Assembly (NCBI GenBank): GCA_020091685.1
Contig: CM034592.1
Coordinates: 37,416,705 to 37,480,704, forward strand
Length of the DNA stretch: 64,000 bases
Reading direction: 5' to 3'
Origin: Lutjanus erythropterus
Lineage: Eukaryota > Chordata > Actinopteri > Lutjaniformes > Lutjanidae
Shown here: positions 48,947 to 64,000 of the stretch, one piece after another
How the letters are laid out: every line of letters begins with the position of its first letter
Position numbering within the stretch: position 1 is the first letter of the stretch
Translations under genes and position numbers: made by a program
Notes under the pieces: model-generated
What the model saw: the letters and a program-made list of their open reading frames with translations, nothing else
What the model was told of the DNA's origin: nothing
Databases searched by the model: none

Positions 48947-49733
48947 AAATATAGCCACAAGCTGCAATGAACGGAGTCCAAACAGACTGCAAGTATTTGG
49001 CTGCTTGTAAGAGACGAGCATTGATGAGACACATGAGACACAGCCATGCAGAGGTTGTCACATTGTTGGCAAGTGAGACTTGGACACATGGGGATTTGAA
49101 CCCTTGACCGAGCTTAATGGACACTCCTGAACATGTGTCTCAGTTTTCACATTGATATCTCAATCCGTTCACGAGTTATTACAAATTCTTGAAAATGAAC
49201 TGTTTTGATTAAAACTGATTGGCTGGTAAAATCCAAACAGACTGACGAAACAAAATTCCTTTGAGAACTTTAGATCAACAATGTCTGCAGATGATGCTCA
49301 CTCATTTTCAGGACGATTGAGCCAATGGTCTAAGACGAGTTTGCGAAAATAGAATTTTGATAAACTCAGAAAAAGTAATTAAAGTTGACATTTCTAAAGC
49401 AGAAGACTAATTGAGAAAATATGTGCATGAATTAAACAATTAAAATAGTAAAAGAATTTTGAGTCTAGGCTAAGATATTTTCAAGATAATTGCAGAAATG
49501 TAAAATGGATCGTCAGAGTGCCACCTTGAGGTCAATGAGTGTCATTTTTGTTGTCTGAGTGGTGAGTGGAATTTGCAGCCTACCTGCCAGTTTTGGTGTG
49601 TTCTCATCTTACAGTTACACTTTCAGCAGAGAAATTTTAAAAATAAGAAAGAGAAAGAAAGAATCAGAACAAAACCAATAAGGGTCCACAGCCGGCTGCT
49701 TGGACCCCTAATAATAACACTACAGATATGTTA
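48947..49733 (+). mobile_element. Mid-size repeat 'gccacaagctgcaatgaac ... ggacccctaataataa'
   Basis: It starts atatagccacaagctgcaat and ends gctgcttggacccctaataa, a terminal pattern of a common fish repeat. About 785 bp, no intact ORF. Class uncertain. Confidence 0.5.
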
Positions 49734-50387
49734 AGGGCTTTCAGTGTTTAATGATATATATTAATGTTGTAGTATTCGTTATGCTATAAATATACAAGGT
49801 CACTGTTTTGTTAGATAATGAATGTCTCATTGATAGAAAGCTGGAACACTGCTTATTTTCCATCCACTTTACCTTTAATATGTGGAGATGTCAGTGGAGG
49901 GCTAACATCATTTATGTATGTAGCAAACAATTATGTTAATTTCTGAGTACAAAGCCTGAGTGATAGATGTACCCCAGGGATTTCAGTTGATCTCCTGACA
50001 TCATCGTCTTGCATTTATAACCTTCCCACGAAAACCCAATAATAGTTTAACAATCGAATTAGCGTGCAAGTGGGCCTCTAACGTAATAAGACTAGATTAT
50101 CCAGCTATATGTGTGAGTTCAGATTGGCTTTAAAATGACCTCACCTCCTACAGCAGCAGATATTTTGTCTGAAAAATACAAAACATAGAATCTCAGTGGT
50201 CATGAATTATGACAAATGAAATGTTGCTTTGGACAGTCAGCTCTGTATAATGCAGCATTATAGGTCAAAGCTGTACAATCTGAAATAGAAATCTATTTTC
50301 CATATGGATGTTGAGTACACACAATTTTTTTATTGTCCAGGGCTTCAGTGTGTTTTTCATCTTACCTGTGACACTATTTATCTGTCA

Positions 50388-51432
50388 ACTTTAGATTTTT
50401 GTGCGAGTTGCTGAGTTATGGAGATATCAGCCGTAGAAATGTCTGCCATCTCTCAAATATAACAGCGCTAGATGACACTCGCCTTGTGGTGCTCAAAGCA
50501 CCAAAAACAAATGTAAGGGTTCCCAGTATTTCTGTTATGGATAATGCACTTTTTATGAGTACGGGTGTCATCAGAGTAATTTCTGCCAGTATCCATACTT
50601 GGAATGGATGGGGGGTAAATTGGACATGGGTGATGCTCGACTAACTGGAAGTTTTTAACTTAAGCCTGAAAATTATAGATCAGAAGTTATTATTTCTTAT
50701 TTATTTAATAAACAGCCTGAGAATTGAGCTTTCAGATCTGAGCTTCAGTGAATCAATGAGCACAGCACATGCAGTTAGCTGCCCAATGAGAATTTTCCTT
50801 CATCATGAGTACAGATATCATGACATGATACTGTAATTTGGAAGAAATATGTTATCTGTACCAGATACTTGTTTCAGCTCCTATCAGTGTCAAAAACATT
50901 GATCTGAAGCTCATTTCTGAGTCTGTTCTGTAAATAGTTTTCTAAAAATAATAAATATGGGAACTTCTAATCAACCCATATCAATTTTGGGTTTAAATGA
51001 ACAGCTTCCAATTAGTTGTGCCCCCTTCCTTTTTTAGCACCACCCATAATTAGTTTAAACCCTGCCTAATCTGAGTATGGATACAGATACAGATAATTTA
51101 TTTCACTGAACAGATACAGATAATGCTGTATTTGCTCATCCCTAGTAGGAACTCTTTTTTTCTTTTCTTTCAACCAGAGTACAACTGCCAACCATATCAC
51201 CACACAGAGGGAAGCATGCATCTAGTCCTGGACGAGAGGCTCACGACAGTGTGGAATATTAACATTTATGACTTCCTCCTCAGCTGAGCCGCAACCTGAG
51301 CTTTTTTTGGCCACATCTCTGTGGTTGATATCTCTAAAACTCTGCAACCTACCGAAACAATCTAGATGGACAAATTGCAATAGATAACCGCAAAAATATG
51401 TATTTTTGATTTTGGAGTGAACTGTCCCTTTA
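50388..51432 (+). mobile_element. MITE family A, interrupted by an insertion
   Basis: Left piece 50388-50515 (gagttgctgagttatggaga ... gtgctcaaagcaccaaaaac). Right piece 51143-51432, ending ggagtgaactgtccctTTAG. About 627 unrelated bases lie between. Confidence 0.7.
50516..51142. mobile_element. hAT-like insertion inside the family A copy
   Basis: The right end reads gtatttgctcatccctag, a terminus I associate with fish hAT-type repeats (tagggatgagcaaatac in reverse). The left end is ttcccagtatttctgttatg. Target duplication not resolved. Confidence 0.5.
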
Positions 51433-51632
51433 GTTCAGAGTTTCGGATGGTTTTTCAGTTTAGCATCACAGTAAAAGAAACCAGGCAAAAATCATTTTCA
51501 TCAGCTGCGCATTTAATGTATAACAACAGTACAAAGTGAATCTTTTGCTTGCAAAATAGGAGTGTTTTTTATGTACAATATTTATACAATAATATATAGT
51601 TTAAAAAACATTACAGTTTAAACGTCTGACAG

Positions 51633-51638
51633 TTTATT
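51633..51638 (-). terminator. plxna2: Candidate distal polyadenylation signal of plxna2
   Basis: AATAAA on the minus strand in the context gtgcAATAAActgtc, in AT-rich sequence about 3.0 kb beyond the plxna2 stop. It would imply a long 3' UTR that includes a transposon relic. Assigned by position only. Confidence 0.3.
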
Positions 51639-52869
51639 GCACAACACATTTATAAATTATCATCATCAAACCACACATGAAACAGATGAGATCTCTGTCA
51701 TATTTCAACACTTAACAGGAAATGTAATTATTATTATTTATCTTATTTTATCTTCTAGATTAGCATGAGTCAAGGTCCTGTGGGGAGTACATGAACCCCA
51801 CTGATACTGAAATGGTAAAAAAAAAAATAGAGAGCAGCGCTCCAGAATTACACTGATGGACAGTCGTGGTGACCGTTACAGTATTTGGAGCGATGAAACA
51901 GCCTCAAGCACAGAAAGAGGTTCGTCTTTCACCACTGCAGTGGGTGAAACACAAACTATCAAAACTAAAACCCTGAATTAATGCGATGCCTCAGGCTGAA
52001 TATTTCATCATGATAATCAGTTTAAAGTTTAGATATGGCACTCTATAAATACAGCAGCAAGGAGACAACAAGCAGTCAGGTAAAATGTACATCTGAACGC
52101 AAAATTAAAACTTGTGGACAGTCAGTATGTAAAGCGAAGATAGAAAGCGCTGTGAAGCAAGAAACAGATGTTTAAAGAATGAACTTTACAAGGACCAACA
52201 GCTGGTCCAAGCACATATCGTTAATCATATATCCACTCTGCGTACGGAATATTAGGAACACCTACTTTAAAGTGAGCTGCAGACTCACAGCTCAAATGTC
52301 TCCAGGGTTTGAAATTCCCCCCGGCTGTTTCCTGCGTTTAATTTCCAGGTTACGTTCAAAGTGGATTTATTGGGAAAATCAATAAGGCATCAGAGCCTTC
52401 ATCTAACTTAATCCGAGCAGATTAGTTCACAGGAGCAGCAGGTGTTCCTAATATCTCGTACACTCGGTGCATTTCAAGTATCACGCTTAAATGTAAACAA
52501 TGACTGATGAGACAGGGAGGGTGGAAGAGGGGGGGTGGGGGGCGGGACTGTTGGCCAGGGTTAGGCTAATCTCATCCACGATCAGACTTATAGCATCATT
52601 AATCATGCTTTCTGCTACAGTTCAATTTGGTCTCCACTTATCTTTGAATGGTTGAATTGGTGGTCTATAGATCATCACTGTACAAAATTTCCTATCTCAA
52701 ATGGGATCTTTTCCGTACAATGACATGTATTATTAATCACTTCTACAGGAGCATTTAACATGAATGAAACATGAGACATTATATTTGGCACAAAAGCCAG
52801 GGATTGAGTCTGGAAATATCTCTACATTTATTTCACATTTGAAGGTAATGCCTTCTCACTGTTGTATTA

Positions 52870-53668
52870 TTAAAGGGATAGTTCAGATGTTTTGAAATGG
52901 GGTCGTATGAGGTACTTTTAGTCAGTGTATTAACTGCAGTAGATGGTAGTCGGCACACCCCCGGTTTGGAGAAGCAGCAGGAGCAGTGGTGCAGGAAGCT
53001 AAGCAGTGCACTGTGGTGGAGAGGGTCAGCAACAAAAGGTATTTTGGGCATTAAAAAAATAATAATAATAGCAGTGTACCTGTAAACTATACTTAGGATA
53101 TTTTAACCACTTTGCCTTGCTGAACAACCATTCCCGACAGGAAACTGCGGTTTTATTTGCCAGATGTCACTCTCTCCAAACCAACCAGACTCCATAGGTG
53201 ATATCAGTAATTTTACCTTGCCTTGATCTGTTAGTTTGTTTGTGTTACTGTGTGAATCCAAACTAACCAATTAAAACGGCAAAGTCACACAATAACAGAA
53301 ACAAATCTAGAGATTGAGACAGCACAAGTGCAGCAACAACTGTGTTCTGCAAGGTAAAGTGAGTGATGGTGAATATTTTCTGGTTTCTTCACTTCCCTCT
53401 ATGACAATAAATTGAGAATATTTGGGTTGTGGGCAAAACATGACATTTGAAGACATCATCATGGGCTTTGATCAACATATTTTTCATGATTTTCTGACAT
53501 CTTACAAGCTAAATAACTAATCAATTCATCGAGAAAATGGTCTAGATTAAACAAAAATGAATATAACCATTAGCCGCAGCCCTAATCGCCAACACTGTAG
53601 TTAATACACTGACTATTAATAAGTACCTCCTACAACCCTGCTTCAAATAATCTGGGCTATCCCTTTAA
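52870..53668 (+). mobile_element. MITE family B with a nested family C copy
   Basis: Left TTAAAGGGATAGTTCAGATG, right aatctgggctatccctTTAA; TTAA on both borders. A family C element sits at about 53365-53588 in reverse orientation. Confidence 0.8.
53365..53588 (-). mobile_element. MITE family C nested in family B
   Basis: tgacaataaattgagaatat, gcaaaacatgacatttgaag, and attagccgcagccctaat: the complement of the left part of family C. Its left limit is approximate. Confidence 0.65.
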
Positions 53669-53895
53669 AAACCTTTACCTTGTTAGTGGCAAATTTTGTG
53701 TATCCCTAGCAGAGTCAGATCATCTTCATTAAACACAAAATAACTTATGGCAGGGAGCTTCAAATGGGGAAATGAAAAGTCATGACAGCAGAGTCTTTAG
53801 TATTCTCTTTTTTTAAGCCTTTAAAAGGCAACAGGAAAAAGGCTTAGCGATGCACGGTTACGCGTCTCTGCTCCGCGTGGCCTCAAATGGCGATG

Positions 53896-54048
53896 TCACT
53901 CCAAGCCGGCGATATGTAGTGCGAGTAAGTGTCCTTCATCTTTGACATAGAAAAAGTACTCCGAGTCTTGTCTCACCACATGTGCCGTCCCATTAAATTG
54001 GCTCCTGTCTTTGTTGAGCTCCTCGAGTGACTTTTCAAGTTGAGTCAT
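53896..54048 (-). CDS. Small ORF of 50 codons, unidentified
   Basis: ATG with A at -3, then an open frame to TGA. The peptide begins MTQLEKSLEELNKDRSQF, continues NGTAHVVRQDSEYFFYVKD and ends EGHLLALHIAGLE. It is hydrophilic, amphipathic at the start and mixed at the end, unlike the repetitive or Cys/Phe-rich chance ORFs around it, and CpG-containing codons are frequent. Two TAA codons lie in frame just upstream, so it does not continue 5' as an exon unless spliced. I recognise no family. It could be a real microprotein, a conserved 3' UTR element that happens to be open, or chance. Confidence 0.25.
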   Translation of the reverse strand: MTQLEKSLEELNKDRSQFNGTAHVVRQDSEYFFYVKDEGHLLALHIAGLE

Positions 54049-54050
54049 TC

Positions 54051-54056
54051 TTTATT
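54051..54056 (-). terminator. plxna2: Candidate proximal polyadenylation signal of plxna2
   Basis: AATAAA on the minus strand, 567 bases after the plxna2 stop and 2 bases before the ATG of the small ORF at 53896-54048. Use of this site would cut the small ORF off most transcripts. Confidence 0.3.
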
Positions 54057-54431
54057 AAGTGCTGTTCTCCTCCGAGCTCCAGCCGCGCCACACACACACA
54101 GTTAGTGTAAGCACCCACTACAAAGACAAACCATTACCCAGCGGAAAAGAATTGGCTGCAAATTCAACAACTGTGATGGCCCAAATCCTCTTTCTTTCTC
54201 CCCCTCTGTCTTTCTCCCTTCAGGGGCCTTTTTAGAAGTTGGATGTTTGCCTGTTGGAGTTTCTTCGAGGAAAAAAAAAAACAATGACATTGGATTCAAA
54301 AGTCGTGCTTTGGGACGATCTGCTGTTTGACGTGTGCAGTGGTTTGTGTATGTACAAATGTATGCATGTGTATGTATCTCTTTGTGTATGTATTGTTGGT
54401 TTGTTTATACAGTAGGTCCATTAAGTCTTCA

Positions 54432-54455
54432 TTGTGTGTGTGTGTGTGTGTGTGT
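54432..54455 (+). repeat. (GT)n microsatellite, short
   Basis: About 24 bases of GT repeat; GT-rich sequence continues imperfectly at 54564-54612, just past the plxna2 stop. Confidence 0.85.
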
Positions 54456-54622
54456 ATTTATATCAGGGCTTATGCATGACTGTATTTCACGTGCACATCT
54501 GAGTGCCACGTGTGTTGCAGTTGGGTTTACATCTCCTCTATTTTAGTATGTTTCTGTGTTTATAGTGTGTGTGTGTGTACTACATGTGTTTGTGTGTGTA
54601 TGTATGTAGGTGTGTTTGTGTC

Positions 54623-61389
<6,767 letters not shown>

Positions 61390-61682
61390 CTGGAAGGCAA
61401 AGGTAAAGGCTGACTCATTAATTTGTGGCTTGCAGCTGTGACTCAAAAGTAATCATGGGTGGAATTTAAAAAAAAAAAAAAAAAAAAAGCCTGAGATTAA
61501 AAACTCTACCCTGTTCAAGGAGTGTGAATTCGCAAAAAATGTGATCCAGAGTTTTTGAATGTCTTCTACAGGCCATCAGAAGAAAGAAAAACAAACTTAT
61601 AGAAGGCCAAACTGTCCAACTGTCCATACTGAAAATATCTGCTGTATGTCAATTGAACTCCTCAAATGTACTCCAAATATGT

Positions 61683-61916
61683 TGTACACTTAAACACGCA
61701 CTGTGTAAGTTCTGCTGCTTGAGGTCTCTCACATTCAGTCAACAACAAAAGATGTAGTTTGATGATGTCATGAGGTAGTGTGGGATCATGGGAGTTGTTA
61801 TCTTCACTGTTAAACAACCACCATTGCAGATGAAAATCTATCTGTCAAATGTCACTCTCTGATGTATCCCTTGTTTTACTGGAAGTTATAGCAGCTAGCG
61901 GTTGGTGAGGAAACAC
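61683..61916 (+). repeat. Dispersed repeat family H, copy 2
   Basis: gtgggatcatgggagttgtt, cactgttaaacaaccaccat, and ttgaggtctctcaca; the complement of copy 1 at 44196-44466. Confidence 0.6.
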
Positions 61917-63314
61917 ACCGTTACCTTGAATAATTTATGTCTCTCTCTGGGTTCGAACAAGGTTGGACACATTTGGGATATTGTAAGTACACAACTCAAC
62001 AAAATATATAGCATATAAAGCATTTTTAGAGATTTGAATATGAAAATGTTACATTTTATAGCTTTAACTGAACTAAACATCAATCTTGAAACTTTAATTA
62101 AAACTTGGAATCAACTAAGAAGATTTCATCAGTGAGAAAAGGAGAAATCCTCTTCACGGCAATATAATTCACTTGGGTAAAGGTCAAATAAGGTGGAGGA
62201 ATCAAAATTGGATTTACCACACACTAAAACTCAGCTCAAAATTATTTATATCCACTTAGACTTTGTGTGCGGCAACTCCTATTTTTCATTTAAGATTTGC
62301 TGTTATTAACACATACACTTTCAGTATAACCAAATAAATTAACCAAGCTGCATCCCAGCTATGATTAAACCTTTTAAAGCAGGACTTGGTGATAATAAAA
62401 GTCAGCATTGCCTTGCTGTGGGGGAAGAACAGGCTGCTGAGATGTTAGTCTAATGCAGAAGTTTTCAACAAACTTTTCAAAGGATAACATATATTCCAGT
62501 GTACATTGCAAATAAGCGTCCATAAACCCACTGAGAAATAGAAAAAAGATGCTCCAGGACCTGACTGATAGTCATCACGATTTTGAGTTTTCTCTAGTAT
62601 CAACTGAATCCAGAGACAGTTGTCTGAACATTCATGAGTACACTGCAAACAGGAACTATTAATAGCTAATTTGGCATATTTATTGTGCCTATTTGCCAAA
62701 ATCAGGGTTTGCACGTGTCCTGGAAAATCTGGAACACAGTTTACCAATTTTCCAGTCATGCAAAGCAGATGGAAAATGAAAGAAATGGTAAAAATCATCA
62801 TTCTCCTATTTTCCTTTAGCAGAGCTCCCCAAAACAGATAACATTGCCATCTGAAAAGTCTAAGTTATGTTTAGGCTCATATTGATGTTGAAATGGTAGT
62901 TAATGGATGAAAGAACAGCTACTCTTGATTATGTTGTGGAAACACTGTGAACATGCATGTGACAGCACAGGCAGGTTCGATTACGTTCCAACTTTAAGTG
63001 GCTGAAACTATTGAATAATATTAAATTAGCATATTTGCCTCAGTAGTGAAAGTTGATGTAGCTGCTAGCTTGTGTTGCCTGCAAAGATTTGTGATTCAGT
63101 TCTGGCCAGGAGCAGTTAATGGCTTCCTGTGTGTGTTTGGGCCGTTGAGACAGTTGAATAATAATGAATGGGATGCTGGAGCCAAAACAATGAGTGTAGC
63201 CAAACTGTATGCGAGTCAAAAGTGGATAAATATAGGCAGCTTTGGGGGGCCTCAGTTGTTTAATTTTGCAACTAAATACATTTGCTCAATCATTTAAGTA
63301 CGAATTTGAGGTCT

Positions 63315-63942
63315 TTTCTCTTCATACCACTTTATACTTTGACTACACTACATCTAGTTAAATAGTTAAATATTGTGCTTTTTACTTCACTGCATTTATC
63401 TTACAGCCTGGTTACTAGTTACTGTACAAATTAAGATTTCTGCAAACATATGAGGAGTTTTTAAAATATGATGTTTTGTTATAAATTAAACTACCCAACA
63501 GTTTAAAAAACTACAGCTGGTAATTGTGGTGGCGTTTCTAATCATTTTCAAAATGTTTACAAACCAGTCAATCGATTATTGGAGAAAATAATCAGCAGAT
63601 GAATCCAGAATAAAATAATCATTATTTGCAGTCCTGTACAACCTAGTCGAAAATGAGCTCCACCTCAACAACTAATAAAGTAAAATCCTGCTTTTAAATT
63701 GATGCATGAGTAATAATAATCAAATGATATCATATATAAAGTAGCATAACAGTCACAGGAGACATTTTTCTGCATTAAGCACTTTTACTCTTACACTGTA
63801 AGTACATTTTGATGGTAATACTTGCATATATTTACATTAACATTTTCAATGCAGGACCTTATTTTGTAACAGAGTATTTCTACAATGTATATTAGTACTT
63901 TTACTTAAGTAAAGGATCTGAGTACTTTCTCCCCCACTGGTG
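63315..63942 (+). mobile_element. 'Acttaagtaaa' repeat (family E), long copy
   Basis: ctttttacttcactgcattt, tgcaggaccttattttgtaa, and acttttacttaagtaaagga, ending gagtactttctcccccactg. This is a very common fish repeat that ends in a ccaccactg-type terminus. Confidence 0.6.
63560..63642 (-). mobile_element. MITE family C end nested in family E
   Basis: tcaatcgattattggagaaa, ataatcattatttgcagtcc: the complement of the family C left end, lying within the family E copy. Confidence 0.5.
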
Positions 63943-64000
63943 TTTGTTTGAGTCAAATTCACTGGGTGCTGAGTGTTGTGGCTCATTGCAGATGTTGGTT

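Larger units (their letters stand above)
51440..54622 (-). other. plxna2: Downstream of plxna2; possible long 3' UTR
   Basis: Mammalian PLXNA2 has a long 3' UTR, so this stretch could be transcribed. It holds two AATAAA signals on the minus strand (54051-54056 and 51633-51638), a small ORF (53896-54048), a palindromic transposon relic (52870-53668), and a G-rich run on the plus strand (about 52515-52547). Transcript data would be needed to place the end. Confidence 0.35.
61390..64000 (-). other. plxna2: plxna2 intron continuing past the window
   Basis: No further plexin exon was found here. Contents: poly-A tract about 61470-61488, family H repeat at 61683, family E repeat at 63315 with a nested family C piece; 61920-63300 holds nothing I recognise. 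Confidence 0.6.

Overview
The window looks like vertebrate nuclear DNA from a ray-finned (teleost, probably percomorph) fish. Evidence: AT-rich sequence, small exons with GT/AG borders in long introns, long CA/GT microsatellites, and many short palindromic DNA-transposon relics of kinds common in fish genomes. I see no bacterial, plasmid or phage features, and I recognised no retroviral or other capsid-bearing element.

Three host genes are supported, all on the minus strand. (1) 3163-3888: an intronless gene for a secreted protein with two C-type lectin domains. (2) 7757-35300: a complete eight-exon cd34 gene (350 residues predicted), a sialomucin with a mucin-like stalk, a small cysteine-bearing domain, one membrane helix and the family tail ending in ADTE-M. 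(3) 54623-61389: the last six coding exons of a class A plexin, best matched to plxna2 (308 C-terminal residues). The upstream exons lie beyond the right edge. As I recall the human map, CD34 and PLXNA2 are neighbours on chromosome 1q32 in this same order and orientation, so the pair is a conserved block.

Layout: 1-3162, transposon relics and no convincing gene; 3163-3888, lectin gene; about 3900-7160, repeats and unassigned DNA; about 7160-7756, probable cd34 3' UTR; 7757-35300, cd34, with a 17.4 kb first intron packed with repeats and containing a 468-bp direct duplication; 35431, a TATA box for cd34; about 35.5-51.5 kb, intergenic DNA with nested transposons; about 51.5-54.6 kb, downstream sequence or possible long 3' UTR of plxna2, with a 50-codon small ORF of protein-like composition; 54.6-64 kb, plxna2 3' exons and introns.

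Functionally, CD34 is an endothelial and haematopoietic surface sialomucin and Plexin-A2 is a semaphorin receptor with an intracellular GAP domain. Adjacency does not imply a joint pathway. No new multi-gene system is evident. The points most worth checking are two RGD tripeptides and the lack of N-glycosylation sequons in this CD34, the lectin domains without sugar-binding motifs, the small ORF beyond plxna2, the intronic duplication, and several transposon-in-transposon insertions that give relative ages.
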